Assembly: GCF_900143515.1 (NCBI RefSeq)
Contig: NZ_FSQT01000001.1
Coordinates: 2,294,001 to 2,358,000, forward strand
Direction: 5' to 3'
DNA from: Micromonospora cremea
Lineage (GTDB): Bacteria > Actinomycetota > Actinomycetes > Mycobacteriales > Micromonosporaceae
DNA: 64,000 bases
Of the stretch, positions 33,979 to 43,501 are shown one piece after another. Within the stretch, counting starts at the first letter, position 1. Each line of letters opens with the position of its first letter. The notes below the pieces were generated by a model that worked only from the letters and a program-made list of their open reading frames with translations, ran no database searches and was not told the origin of the DNA. The translations under genes were made by a program, and so were the position numbers.

Positions 33979-35765
33979 CGGCCGCACGCGTAGCCCTGCA
34001 TGCCCCGCGGGTTCGCGCCGGCAGCGAGCACGCCCGTGCCCGGGTCCCGGGTCACCGCACAGAGCCGACCGAGGCTCCACGCGTCGGAGAGCCGCACCTC
34101 GTGCCCGTACGCCCGCAGCGCGGCCAGCACGTCCTCGTCGAAACGGTCCTCCACCACGAGGACACCGGGCTCCATCGTGCGCGGGTAGAACGATCCCGGC
34201 AGGCTGACGGTGTGCCAGGCGGGCGCGTCGATGGCCTCCTGAAGGGACTGGCCGCCGGCGAGGTGGCGGAGCAGGAACGGCAGCTGCCACTGGTCCTGCT
34301 GGTCGCCGCCGGGTGTGCCACACGCCAGGACCGGCTCCCCGTCGCGGTGCACCATCGTCGGGCTCAACGTGGTACGCGGTCGCCGACCCGGAGCGAGCGA
34401 CGAGGCGAGACCCTCCTCCAGCCAGAACATCTGCAGCCGGCTGCCCAGCGGGAAGCCGAGGTCCGGAATGGTGGGCGAACTCTGCAACCAGCCACCGCTC
34501 GGGGTAGCGGAGATCATGTTGCCCCAGCGGTCGACCACGTCCACGTGGCAGGTGTCGCCGCGGGTCACCCCGTCCGCCTGGACCGTCGGCTCCCCCGTCG
34601 TCGGGTCCGTCGGGTCGGCACGACGGACGACACCGGGTCGGACGTGGGCCGGGAGGTGCGGTTCCGCCCCGTCGGGACGCCCCGGTCGCAGCTCGGCTGA
34701 CGCTCGGGCGCCGATCAGGGCTGCCCGCTCCCGCGCGTACTCCCGGGAGAGCAGCGCCTTGGCGGGCACGTCGGCGCCGTCGCCGTACCAGGCCTCGCGG
34801 TCGGCGAAGGCGAGCTTGAGCGCTTCGACCTGGGCGTGGATGCCGGCGGCGGTCGACGGGTCGTACGCGCTGGCGTCGTCGAGCGCGTCGAGGACGGACA
34901 GCGTCTCCAGCAGCACCGGGCCCTGACCCCAGAAACCGGTCTTCGCCACCGAGTAGCCGTGCCAGTCGAGGGTGACCGGTTCCTCCCAGGTTGCCGAGTA
35001 GGCGGCCAGGTCGGCGCCGGTGACGAGCCCGGCGTGCGGGCTCCCGCTGGAGTCCTGGAACGGCTCCCTGCTGAACCGGTCGATCGCCTCGGCGACGAAC
35101 CCCGTACTCCAGGCCCGCCGCGCGGCCTCGATCTGCGCCTCCCGGTCCGCGCCGGCCGCCTGCCCGGCCTGAACCAGTTTCTGCAGGTTGCGCGCGTAGG
35201 CCGGGTTGGCGAACAGCTCCCCCGCTGCGGGGGGCCGGCCGCCGCGCAGCCAGAGCTGGGCGGAGGTGGGCCAGTGCTCCTCGAACAGCGACCGGACGGC
35301 CGCCACGGTGTCCCCGACCCGGCCCACCAGTGGGTGGCCGGCGCCGGCGTAGCCGATCGCCGGCTCCAGCACCTCGTCCAGGGAGAGCGTGCCGTGATCG
35401 CGCAGCAGGAGGAGCCAGGCGTCCACGGCGCCGGGCACGGCCGCCGCGAGCGGGCCGGACCCGGGAATGAGGTCCATTCCGAGGGACCGGAAGTGCGCGA
35501 TGGTGGCACCGGCCGGCGCCGGCCCCTGCCCGCACAGCACCTTCGGGGTCGGGTCCTGGGCGGTCGCCACGATGGCCGGCACCTCGCCGCCCGGCCCGTT
35601 GAGGTGTGGTTCGACGACGTGCAGGACGAACCCGGCGGTGACCGCGGCGTCGAAGGCGTTCCCGCCGCGTTCCAGGATCCCCATGGCCGCCTGGCTGGCG
35701 AGCCAGTGCGTCGAGGACACCATGCCGAAGGTTCCCTGCAGCGTCGGTCTGGTGGTGAACGTCAT
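33975..35765 (-). CDS. ggt: Gamma-glutamyltransferase family Ntn-hydrolase
   Basis: A 596-residue gamma-glutamyltranspeptidase-family enzyme (YwrD-like, with no secretion signal). The large subunit starts with MVSSTHWLASQAAMGILERGGNAFDAAVTAGFVLHVVEPHLNGPGG. The autocleavage/catalytic threonine is in GDTCHVDVVDRWGNM, about residue 400, with the small-subunit motif RPRTTLSPTMVHRDGEPVLACGTPGGDQQDQW following. As the last gene of a peptide ABC-transporter operon, coupled by an ATGA overlap, it most likely hydrolyses imported gamma-glutamyl peptides such as glutathione in the cytoplasm. The substrate is inferred from context. Confidence 0.9.
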   Translation of the reverse strand: MTFTTRPTLQGTFGMVSSTHWLASQAAMGILERGGNAFDAAVTAGFVLHVVEPHLNGPGGEVPAIVATAQDPTPKVLCGQGPAPAGATIAHFRSLGMDLIPGSGPLAAAVPGAVDAWLLLLRDHGTLSLDEVLEPAIGYAGAGHPLVGRVGDTVAAVRSLFEEHWPTSAQLWLRGGRPPAAGELFANPAYARNLQKLVQAGQAAGADREAQIEAARRAWSTGFVAEAIDRFSREPFQDSSGSPHAGLVTGADLAAYSATWEEPVTLDWHGYSVAKTGFWGQGPVLLETLSVLDALDDASAYDPSTAAGIHAQVEALKLAFADREAWYGDGADVPAKALLSREYARERAALIGARASAELRPGRPDGAEPHLPAHVRPGVVRRADPTDPTTGEPTVQADGVTRGDTCHVDVVDRWGNMISATPSGGWLQSSPTIPDLGFPLGSRLQMFWLEEGLASSLAPGRRPRTTLSPTMVHRDGEPVLACGTPGGDQQDQWQLPFLLRHLAGGQSLQEAIDAPAWHTVSLPGSFYPRTMEPGVLVVEDRFDEDVLAALRAYGHEVRLSDAWSLGRLCAVTRDPGTGVLAAGANPRGMQGYACGR

Positions 35766-36763
35766 GACAGAACCTCACTCGTGTGTGCGGCCCGAACGTC
35801 GGGCCCGCTGCCGTCCGGCTGGACCAGGTGGCACGCGGCCATGCCGTCGCCGATTCCCACCTGTGCCGGCACCTCCGCCGCGCACCGGTCGAACGCGAGC
35901 GGGCACCGGGTGCGGAACCGGCAGCCGGACGGCGGATCCAGCGCGGACGGTAGGTCGTCGCCGAGCAGCACCAGCTGACGCTGCCGTTGACGGACCGGGT
36001 CGGCCACCGGCGCTGCGGACAGCAGCGCCTGCGTGTAGGGGTGGGCGGGCCGGGCGAAGATCCGCTCGCGCGAACCCTTCTCGACGAGCTGGCCCAGGTA
36101 CATGACGGCGATGTCGTCCGCCAGGTACTCGACGGCGGACAGGTCGTGGGTGATGAAGAGGCAGGCGAACCCGATGTCGCGTTGCAGATCGGCGAGGAGG
36201 TTGAGCACCGACGCCTGCACCGACACGTCGAGTGCGCTCGTCGGTTCGTCCGCGATGAGCAACCGGGGCTCGGAGATCAGGGCCCGGGCGATGCTGACCC
36301 GCTGGCGTTGCCCGCCGGAGAGCTCATGGGGGTACCGGCGCGCCACCTCGGCGCGCAGGCCCACCCGCTCGAGCTCCGTGGCGACCCGGGCCTCCCGGTC
36401 GCGCCGCGGGATCCGCTTCCCGGACAGCCGCAACGGCTCGGCCACCACCTCGCCCACCAGCATGCGCGGGTCCAGTGACGCGGCGGGGTCCTGGAAGACG
36501 ATCGACACCTCACTGCGGTGCGGGCGCAGCTGTCGCCGGGACAGGTGCGTGACGTCCGTCCCGGCGATCCGGACCACACCCGCGGTCGGTTCCACGAGCC
36601 GCACCACGCACCGGCCCACCGTCGACTTCCCGGAGCCGCTCTCCCCCACCAGGGCCGTGACCCGACCCCTCGCAATCGTGAGGGACACCCCGTCCACGGC
36701 GCGTACCGGGCCGAAGTGCATCACCAGGTCCTGCAGTTCCAGCGCGTCCGGCTGGGCCGTCAT
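35762..36763 (-). CDS. Oligopeptide/dipeptide ABC transporter ATPase (DppF/GsiA type)
   Basis: A 333-residue ABC ATPase: Walker [10 protein letters not shown] (about residue 40), Q loop [12 protein letters not shown], signature [15 protein letters not shown], Walker [18 protein letters not shown] loop [14 protein letters not shown]. The C-terminal oligopeptide-transporter extension carries a cysteine cluster ([19 protein letters not shown]). ATG 36763 overlaps the previous stop; an upstream extension of the frame is spurious. Second ATPase of the pair. Confidence 0.93.
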   Translation of the reverse strand: MTAQPDALELQDLVMHFGPVRAVDGVSLTIARGRVTALVGESGSGKSTVGRCVVRLVEPTAGVVRIAGTDVTHLSRRQLRPHRSEVSIVFQDPAASLDPRMLVGEVVAEPLRLSGKRIPRRDREARVATELERVGLRAEVARRYPHELSGGQRQRVSIARALISEPRLLIADEPTSALDVSVQASVLNLLADLQRDIGFACLFITHDLSAVEYLADDIAVMYLGQLVEKGSRERIFARPAHPYTQALLSAAPVADPVRQRQRQLVLLGDDLPSALDPPSGCRFRTRCPLAFDRCAAEVPAQVGIGDGMAACHLVQPDGSGPDVRAAHTSEVLS

Positions 36764-37821
36764 CGGTTCGCCTCCTCGGGTTGCGTCCGGGGTTGCGGGC
36801 AGGGGTGCCAGCATGCCGCGAGGTGCTCGGTCGCGGCGAGTGTGCCGCCGGCCCGCGCCACCTCCAGGGGCGGCGCGGACTCGCGGCACCGCGCGTCGGC
36901 GGCGGGGCACCGGTCCGCGAAGGTGCACGCGTCCGGCTGGACCGACAGGACGGGCACCAGACCGGGAATCTCCTGCAACCGGTCGGTGCCCGCGTGTCTC
37001 CCCGGCGTCGGCGACGCCGCCAGCAGCCCGGCGGTGTACCGGTGGTACGGGTGCGCGAACAGGTCGGTGACCGGGGCCCGCTCCACCACCCGCCCGGCGT
37101 ACATGACGACGACGCGGTCCGCGATGTCGGCGATCACGCCGAGGTCGTGCGTGATGACGAGAATGCTCGTGCCGAGCCGGTCACGCAAGTCCCGGAGCAC
37201 CTGGAGGATGCCGGCCTGGACCGTGACGTCCAGCGCGGTGGTCGGTTCATCGGCAACCAGCACCTTGGGGCCGCAGGCCACCGCCATCGCGATCATCACG
37301 CGCTGGCGCATGCCTCCGGAGAGCTGATGCGGATAGTTGTCGACGCGTTTCGCGGCGGACGGGATCCCGACGAGCGTCAACAGTTCGACGGCACGGGCCC
37401 GGGCGGCTCGCCGGGACATCCGTTCGTGGATCTGGAGCACCTCGCCGATCTGACGCCCGACGGTGAGCACCGGATTGAGCGACGTCATGGGCTCCTGGAA
37501 GATGTAGGCGATCTCCTTGCCGCGTACGCGCCGAAGCGCCGACTCGCGGGTGCCGACCAGCTCGGTGCCGTTCAACCGCACCGAGCCGGACACCCGGGCG
37601 CTGCCGGGCAGCAGGCCCGCGATGCTCATCGCGGTGACGCTCTTTCCGCACCCCGACTCGCCCACCATCCCGACGATCTCCCCGGACGCGAGATCCAGGC
37701 TGACCCCGTCGACCGCCGAGACGGTTCCGGTCTCGGTGGGAAACGAGACCGAGAGGTCGCGTACCGCCAGGACGGGTGTGGCGACCGCCGCGGCGGCTCC
37801 TGCCCGTTCGGCCGTGGTCAT
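36760..37821 (-). CDS. Oligopeptide/dipeptide ABC transporter ATPase (DppD type)
   Basis: A 353-residue ABC ATPase: Walker [10 protein letters not shown], signature [15 protein letters not shown], Walker [18 protein letters not shown] loop [11 protein letters not shown], and a C-terminal cysteine-containing extension ([14 protein letters not shown]). The N-terminal 18 residues are Ala-rich and not conserved. ATG 37821 overlaps the permease stop codon. Confidence 0.93.
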   Translation of the reverse strand: MTTAERAGAAAAVATPVLAVRDLSVSFPTETGTVSAVDGVSLDLASGEIVGMVGESGCGKSVTAMSIAGLLPGSARVSGSVRLNGTELVGTRESALRRVRGKEIAYIFQEPMTSLNPVLTVGRQIGEVLQIHERMSRRAARARAVELLTLVGIPSAAKRVDNYPHQLSGGMRQRVMIAMAVACGPKVLVADEPTTALDVTVQAGILQVLRDLRDRLGTSILVITHDLGVIADIADRVVVMYAGRVVERAPVTDLFAHPYHRYTAGLLAASPTPGRHAGTDRLQEIPGLVPVLSVQPDACTFADRCPAADARCRESAPPLEVARAGGTLAATEHLAACWHPCPQPRTQPEEANR

Positions 37822-38705
37822 CCCCGGTCTCCCTTCGGGTCGAGGGCGTCCCGGAGCGCGTCGCCGAAGACGTTGAACGCGAGCGCCAGCCCCATGATCA
37901 CGACGCCGGGAAGGACCGCCGCCCACGGGGCTCGGGCGGCGAACTGCTGGGCGGTGGCCAGCATGGTGCCCAGGCTGGGTGCCGGGGGTTGGATGCCCAG
38001 GCCGAGGAACGAGAGCACCGCCTCGCCCAGGATCGCGGCCGGGATCGCGACCGTCGCCTGCACCAGGATCACCGACGTCGCGTTCGGCAGGATGTGCCGG
38101 GCGAGCACCCACAGGTCGCTCGCGCCGTCCACGACGGCGGCGGCGACGAAGTCCAGCGACTTGAGCCGGAGCGTGTCCGAACGCACCACCCGGATCACCC
38201 CGGGGATCTGGGCGATGCCGATGGCCACGGCGGCGTTGCCGAGGCTGGCGCCCCGGATGGCCGCCAACCCGACCGCCATGATCAGGAACGGGAACGCGAG
38301 CAGCAGGTCGGTGAAGCGCGAGATCACGGCGTCCCAGGCGCGGAAGTAACCGGCGGCGAGACCGAGCGGGACTCCGATGACCAGGGAGGTGGCCACCGCG
38401 AGGAGTCCCACCTGGAGCGACGCCCGCGCCCCGAGCATGATCCGGGACAGCACGTCCCGACCGAGGTCGTCGGTGCCGAGCAGGTGGCCGGGGGTGCCGG
38501 GGGGCGCGAACGTGCGGGCGAAGTCGGTCTGGTCGACGGAGTAGGGGGCGAGCCACGGCGAGAGCAGCGCGATGACGGCGGCGAGCGCGAGCACGACGAA
38601 ACTCACGACGGCGAGCGGGTTGCGTCGCAACCGCCGCAGAACGCGGGTACGCCGGGTGATGCTGGCGGGACCGGTCTCCGCCATGGGAACGGTGAGGACG
38701 GTCAT
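37818..38705 (-). CDS. Peptide ABC transporter permease (DppC type)
   Basis: A 295-residue permease: one N-terminal helix (PLAVVSFVVLALAAVIALLSPWLAPY), the HLLGTDDLGRDVLSRIMLGARASL segment that is diagnostic of DppC, then five helices with the EAA loop around VVDGASDLWVLARHILPNA. It starts at ATG 38705, which overlaps the dppB-like stop. Confidence 0.93.
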   Translation of the reverse strand: MTVLTVPMAETGPASITRRTRVLRRLRRNPLAVVSFVVLALAAVIALLSPWLAPYSVDQTDFARTFAPPGTPGHLLGTDDLGRDVLSRIMLGARASLQVGLLAVATSLVIGVPLGLAAGYFRAWDAVISRFTDLLLAFPFLIMAVGLAAIRGASLGNAAVAIGIAQIPGVIRVVRSDTLRLKSLDFVAAAVVDGASDLWVLARHILPNATSVILVQATVAIPAAILGEAVLSFLGLGIQPPAPSLGTMLATAQQFAARAPWAAVLPGVVIMGLALAFNVFGDALRDALDPKGDRG

Positions 38706-39658
38706 GCCGGATCTCCCGTCACCCGGATTCGTGGGTCGATGACCGAGTAGAGCAGGTCAACGAAGAAGTTGATCACGATGTAGGCCGTTGCGGTGAGCAG
38801 GACGACGGCCTGGATCACGGGGTAGTCCCGCTGGAACACCGCGTCGATGGTCATCTTGCCGAAGCCCGGCAGTCCGAAGATCTGCTCGGTGACGACCGCG
38901 CCCGAGATCAGGCCCCCGAGCTGGAGGCCCACGACGGTCACCACCACGATGAGGCTGTTTCGCAGGGCGTGCTGGGTGATGACGGCTCGCGGCCGGAGAC
39001 CCTTCGCCTTCGCCGTCCGTACGTAGTCCGAGGAGAGCGAGTCCAGCATCGCCGACCGGGTCTGCCGCATGATGATGGCGGCGAGACCGGTCCCGAGGAT
39101 CACCGCCGGCAGGACGATGTGGTGCAGGTTGTCCACCGGATCCTCCAGGATCGGCACGAAGCCGGAGGCGGGAAACAGCCCGGTCGCCACGGAGAGGTAC
39201 AGGATCGCGAGCAGCCCGAGCCAGAAGTGCGGCACCGACAGGCCGATCAGGGCCATGCCGTTGGCCACCCACTCCGCCGGGCGCCCGCGGCGTACCGCCG
39301 CGAGCACCCCGGCGCCGACGCCGAGCGCCGTGGCGAGCAGGATCGCCAGGACGGAGAGTTCGACGGTCACCGGCAGGGCGGTCGTGAGCATCGACGAGAC
39401 CGGCGTACCGGTGCGGATCGACACCCCGAAGTCGCCCTGCGCCATGCGTTCCACGTACTGCGCGAACTGCAGTGGCAGCGGCTGGTCGAGACCGTAGTGC
39501 CGACGGATGGCCTCCAGCGCCTCCGGCGACCGGTCCTCCCCGGCCAGCGCGAGGGCCGGATCGCCGGGGAGAGCCCGTACACCGAAGAACACCACAATCG
39601 TCGACAACAGCAGGGTCAGCGCCGACTGCCAGGCGCGGGTGAGGAGATACCGGGCCAC
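38702..39658 (-). CDS. Peptide ABC transporter permease (DppB type)
   Basis: A 318-residue permease with six helices. Hallmarks are the first helix followed by LPGDPALALAGEDRSPEALEAIRRHYGLDQPLPLQF, the EAA loop DYVRTAKAKGLRPRAVITQHALRNSL, and the final VDLLYSVIDPRIR. It begins with GTG 6 nt after the binding-protein stop. Confidence 0.93.
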   Translation of the reverse strand: MARYLLTRAWQSALTLLLSTIVVFFGVRALPGDPALALAGEDRSPEALEAIRRHYGLDQPLPLQFAQYVERMAQGDFGVSIRTGTPVSSMLTTALPVTVELSVLAILLATALGVGAGVLAAVRRGRPAEWVANGMALIGLSVPHFWLGLLAILYLSVATGLFPASGFVPILEDPVDNLHHIVLPAVILGTGLAAIIMRQTRSAMLDSLSSDYVRTAKAKGLRPRAVITQHALRNSLIVVVTVVGLQLGGLISGAVVTEQIFGLPGFGKMTIDAVFQRDYPVIQAVVLLTATAYIVINFFVDLLYSVIDPRIRVTGDPA

Positions 39659-39664
39659 CGCGAC

Positions 39665-41344
39665 CTACTTGGTGAAACCGGCGAAGGCCGCGCGGATCAC
39701 GCCGTCCGGGAAGACCTGCAGGCCCTGGATCTGCTTGCTGACCGCGGTGAGGTTGCGCTGCCGGTAGAGGTAGATCAGCGCGTCGTCCTGCTGGAGCAGC
39801 GTGACCGCCTGCCCGTACAGCTTCTTACGCTCCTCGATGTCGCCGGACTGGCGGGCCTGGGTCAGCAGGGTGTCGAGCTGCGGGTTGCTGTAGCCGGCGA
39901 CGTTCTGGCTCGCGCCGGTGCCGACGAAGTTCGTGATGTTGGCGTCCGGGTCGATCCGCCCGCTCCAGCCGAGCTGCAGCAGTTCGAAGTTGCCGCGGTC
40001 CTGCTCGTCGAGGAGGGAGGAGTACTCCACCGGGTTGATCTTCAGATCGAATCCGCCGTCCTTGAGCATGGACTGGAGCGCCTGCGCGAGGCGCAGCGTG
40101 TCGGGCGTGTTCGACGCGAGCATCGTGACCGTGTACGGCGTCTGCACGCCCGCTTCGCCGAGGAGCTGCTTGGCCTTGGCGGGATCGTGCGCCGGGCAGG
40201 TCTGCGCCTCGGGTGACGAGAACGGGCTGGCGGGAGAGATGGGTGAGCAGGCGGCGGTGTGGATGCCGTTGAAGACGGCGTCGACCAGCGCCTTTCGGTC
40301 GATCGCGTGCTCGAAGGCCTGTCGCACCTTGGCGTTCTGGGCGAGGGGGCGGTTGATCGGCTTGGGTGCCTTGCCGAGCCCGTCGACGTTGCCGATGTTG
40401 ATCGTCAGGCCCTGGTAGCCGAGGGACTGCGACTGCAGGACCGAGACCGAGGCGTCCTGCCGCAGGGAGGCGACATCCTGGGTGGAGATGCTGTCGGCGA
40501 CCTGGGCGTCGCCGGAGCGCAGGTTGGCCGCGCGGATGCTGGCGTCGCTGAGGATGCGCCACGAGATGGCGTCGAGGTGGACCTTGTCGGCCTCGTAGTA
40601 GTTCGGGTCCCTCACGACGTCGATGGAGTTCTGCGGCACCCGCTTGGCGAACTTGAAGGGTCCGACGCAGACCGGCGCCGTGGCGAAGTCGTCGCCGAGG
40701 CTCTGCAACGCCTTGGCGCTCATGATCATGCCGGCGCGGTCGGCGAGCGCGCCGAGCAGCGGCGCGAACGGCTGCTTGAGCCGGAGGACGACGGTCTGCG
40801 CGTCGGGGGTGTCCACGCCGTCGATGGGACCGAGTTCGCTCTTGCGCGCCGACCGGGCGTTGGTCAGGTGTCGCTGGAGTGTGGCCTTCACCGCGGCGGA
40901 GTCGAACGGCGTCCCGTCCGCGAAGCGGGCGCCCTGGCGCAGCGGGATGGTCACCGTCCGGCCGTCGCTGCTCGTGGTGGGCAGGGCGGTCGCCAGCTGC
41001 GGTACGACCTGCGCCTGCTCGTTCACGTCGTAGAGCTTCTGGCACATCGCCTGGAAGACGTAGCGGGAGTAGAGGCTGCGCGACAGTGTCGGGTCCAGCG
41101 CGTCGGGTTCTGCCGAGAGGGCGATGAGCAGCTTGCCGCCCTGCTTCACGGCAGCGGGGTCTGCCGGCGTACCGAAGGAATCCTGGCCTGCCGACTGGTT
41201 GTCGTCGGACTGGTTGCCGCCGCCCCCGTCGTTCGACACCGGTGAGCAGGCAACGACCGCGCAGGCAACAGCGACCGCCGCCACCGCGGCCCGGAGTGAA
41301 CGGCGCCGGGGCAGGCTCGTTTCGCTGAGGGAGAGGTTCGTCAT
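39665..41344 (-). CDS. Peptide ABC transporter substrate-binding lipoprotein (SBP family 5)
   Basis: A 559-residue extracellular solute-binding protein. Signal peptide and lipobox VVAC place the acylated cysteine near residue 33, followed by a Gly/Asn/Asp-rich tether. Family 5 features include LLIALSAEPDALDPTLSRSLYSRYVFQAMCQKLYDVN and ARFADGTPFDSAAVKATLQRHL. It is the first gene of a six-gene operon (binding protein, two permeases, two ATPases, gamma-glutamyltransferase); every junction after the first is a 4-nt overlap. ATG 41344 has GAGGAG upstream. The ligand is probably a gamma-glutamyl or small peptide, inferred from the terminal enzyme. Confidence 0.92.
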   Translation of the reverse strand: MTNLSLSETSLPRRRSLRAAVAAVAVACAVVACSPVSNDGGGGNQSDDNQSAGQDSFGTPADPAAVKQGGKLLIALSAEPDALDPTLSRSLYSRYVFQAMCQKLYDVNEQAQVVPQLATALPTTSSDGRTVTIPLRQGARFADGTPFDSAAVKATLQRHLTNARSARKSELGPIDGVDTPDAQTVVLRLKQPFAPLLGALADRAGMIMSAKALQSLGDDFATAPVCVGPFKFAKRVPQNSIDVVRDPNYYEADKVHLDAISWRILSDASIRAANLRSGDAQVADSISTQDVASLRQDASVSVLQSQSLGYQGLTINIGNVDGLGKAPKPINRPLAQNAKVRQAFEHAIDRKALVDAVFNGIHTAACSPISPASPFSSPEAQTCPAHDPAKAKQLLGEAGVQTPYTVTMLASNTPDTLRLAQALQSMLKDGGFDLKINPVEYSSLLDEQDRGNFELLQLGWSGRIDPDANITNFVGTGASQNVAGYSNPQLDTLLTQARQSGDIEERKKLYGQAVTLLQQDDALIYLYRQRNLTAVSKQIQGLQVFPDGVIRAAFAGFTK

Positions 41345-41380
41345 GGGGAGCTCCTCGAGTGGGCGATTCGGGGAGCGTAT

Positions 41381-41392
41381 GTTGTATACGAT
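41381..41392. promoter_or_regulatory. GntR/FCD operator candidate before the peptide-transport operon
   Basis: GTTGTATACGAT, 37 bp upstream of the binding-protein start. It shares the TCGTATACA core with the site at the GntR promoter (33252-33266). Confidence 0.6.
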
Positions 41393-41480
41393 GACCCACG
41401 CAAGACCTCCATGGATGCCTCTCGGCCACCCGGCCGCCGGGCATCGTGGACAGATCGCGGGCGGCGCCTGCGAGCCCGGG

Positions 41481-42701
41481 TCAGCCGGCGGTTCGCGGTT
41501 CGGGGTGGGCCCGCCCATTCCGCACCAGGCTGAGCAGCACGACCACCGCGAGCACCGCCACCACCGCACTGAAGACCTCGCCGGCGGGGCGCAGGCCGAC
41601 GACCTGGATCAGCAGGCCGACCCCGATCGCCGGCAGGCCGAGCATGGTGAACAGGATGGCGAAGTAGGTCGACACCGCCTCGGCCTGGCGCTGCGGAGCG
41701 GTCTTCATCGTGATCGTCGCGATGCCGTCTCCGACCGCCACCCCGGACGCGACCCCGTTGATCAACGCGCCGATGATCAAGGTCGCCAGGACCGCCATCC
41801 ACATGCTGTAGGCGAGCAGGCCGGCCGCCACGATGAGGCCCCAGCAGGCGCTGGCCAGCGCGGCGCGTGAGGACAGGACGCGGGTCAGCAGCTGACCGAA
41901 CGCCGCACCGGCGAAGGCCAGGAAGACCACCAGCGCGGCAAGGGTGTGCGAGGTCTCGTGCAGGACCATGCCGAGGAACAACCCACTCACCGCTGTGAGC
42001 ACTCCGAGTGCGGCGAAGCCTGTGCCTGCGGTGATCGCGGAGCGGACGAAGTCGCCCCGGATCTCCTGCGGTATGCGCAGCCGCTGAAGTCGCAGGGTCA
42101 TCGGGGAACGCTGGGCCACCGTCTCCGGCACTCCGACCATCGCGATGATCGCGATCACCGCCAGGGCCAGCACGATGGCCCAGGGCAGCCGGAGAGGATC
42201 GGGCGCCACGTCCGACACGATCCCGGACAGCATGGTGCCGGTGGCGAGACCACCCAGGTTGGCGAAGATGGCCACGGTGGCGGCTCGCCTCGGATGCCGC
42301 GGGCTGATCAGCTCGGCCAGCGCCGCGGTCGCCGCACCGATGACCAGTGCCGCGGAGAGACCCGCGAGCAGTCGGCCCACGACGATCATCGCCAGGTCCA
42401 CGGCGGCCAGGAACACCGCGTCGGCGGCGACGGAGAGGACCAGTGCGGTGAGAATGACCGGCCGGCGGCCGATCTGGTCCGCGAGCCGGCCGAAGACCAG
42501 CAGACCGACGACCACGCCGAGCGCGTACACCGCGTAGACCACGGTCACGGTCAACGACGAGAAGCCGAACTCCATCTCGTAGAGCGGGTAGAGCGGAGTC
42601 GGCACGGTGGTGCCCACGAGCGTGATCCAGAACGCGAACGCGACCCGCACCGCGCCCGAGGTGGAACTGGACCGTGCCATTGCGCCATCGGCGTTGGACA
42701 T
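41481..42701 (-). CDS. MFS transporter, 12-TM sugar/drug-efflux type
   Basis: A 406-residue major facilitator. The TM2-TM3 loop motif is VFGRLADQIGRRPVIL, and TM4 has VGRLLAGLSAALVIGAATAALAEL. TM5 (ANLGGLATGTMLSGIV) is typical of drug-export members. ATG 42701 follows GGAGGGA. A single gene, transcribed in the direction of the peptide operon and ending 137 bp before it. Substrate unknown. Confidence 0.88.
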   Translation of the reverse strand: MSNADGAMARSSSTSGAVRVAFAFWITLVGTTVPTPLYPLYEMEFGFSSLTVTVVYAVYALGVVVGLLVFGRLADQIGRRPVILTALVLSVAADAVFLAAVDLAMIVVGRLLAGLSAALVIGAATAALAELISPRHPRRAATVAIFANLGGLATGTMLSGIVSDVAPDPLRLPWAIVLALAVIAIIAMVGVPETVAQRSPMTLRLQRLRIPQEIRGDFVRSAITAGTGFAALGVLTAVSGLFLGMVLHETSHTLAALVVFLAFAGAAFGQLLTRVLSSRAALASACWGLIVAAGLLAYSMWMAVLATLIIGALINGVASGVAVGDGIATITMKTAPQRQAEAVSTYFAILFTMLGLPAIGVGLLIQVVGLRPAGEVFSAVVAVLAVVVLLSLVRNGRAHPEPRTAG

Positions 42702-42850
42702 GATCAGTCCCTCCGGGCTCGGACCCTGCTGCGACCGGCGCCGCCCGCACCCTCCCGTCGCGGCTCCCGTCCCCCGGTGCAGCATGAGTCGTGGCCCTCG
42801 ACCCAGGTGCGGCAACACCCCTAAACGCCCTCATCAGGTGGCGCCGGGGC

Positions 42851-43435
42851 TCACGGCTGGCGGGGTCGGCCGTACAGGGCGGCCCGCAGCGCCGGCCCGA
42901 AGACGCGCCGGACGTCGGCCGGGGAGAGCCCACCGATCGAACGGATCGGGTTCAGGTACCGCGTGAAGATCAGCCCACCCAGCACGCCGACCGCGGCGGT
43001 GGCGCGTTGCGTCGCATCGGGCCCGCCGAGAAATTCAGCGATGCGGAGGCGCAGCTCACCGTCCAGGTAGTCACGCAGGGCGCGCATCGTGTCGTCGTCC
43101 TGCACCGCCATCCGGTTCTCGGCGGGCGCGGTGGCGTCCCACAGGCCGGTGACCGAGTCGAGCAGGCGCTCGGCCAGGCCGGCCTGATCACCCCGCAGAG
43201 CCTGGTCGAGAGCGGTGGGATCGACGCACAGCAGGGTCAACGACTGGCTGAAGAGGCCCTGCTTGGAGCCGAAGTGGTAGCTGATCAGCGCCGAGTCGAC
43301 GCCCGCCGCGACGGCGATCGCCCGGACCGTCGTGCCCGGATAACCGTGCTTCAGGAACAGCTCGCGGGCGACCTCGGCGATGCGGGCCTTGGTATCGGGA
43401 TTGCCTCGCGGCCGACCCCGGGTTTTATTCAACAC
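42851..43435 (-). CDS. TetR-family repressor
   Basis: A 194-residue TetR protein. The HTH lies at residues 14-60 (KARIAEVARELFLKHGYPGTTVRAIAVAAGVDSALISYHFGSKQGLF); the C-terminal ligand domain is of the AcrR-like type. The GTG start at 43435 lies inside a perfect inverted repeat (43425-43445) and no ribosome-binding site is visible, so the mRNA may be leaderless. It diverges from an NAD(P)-binding reductase, its probable target along with itself. Confidence 0.88.
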   Translation of the reverse strand: MLNKTRGRPRGNPDTKARIAEVARELFLKHGYPGTTVRAIAVAAGVDSALISYHFGSKQGLFSQSLTLLCVDPTALDQALRGDQAGLAERLLDSVTGLWDATAPAENRMAVQDDDTMRALRDYLDGELRLRIAEFLGGPDATQRATAAVGVLGGLIFTRYLNPIRSIGGLSPADVRRVFGPALRAALYGRPRQP

Positions 43436-43445
43436 GATTGAATAA
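43425..43445. promoter_or_regulatory. TetR operator overlapping the repressor start codon
   Basis: Perfect 8-bp arms TTATTCAA (43425-43432) and TTGAATAA (43438-43445) with a 5-nt centre. The repressor's own GTG is at the centre, and the site is 57 bp before the divergent reductase start. AT-rich in an otherwise GC-rich region. Confidence 0.7.
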
Positions 43446-43501
43446 TGCTCTCCCCCGGTGGCACGGTCAACGCCGTCAACCCCGCAACGAGGAGCGAAAA
43501 C

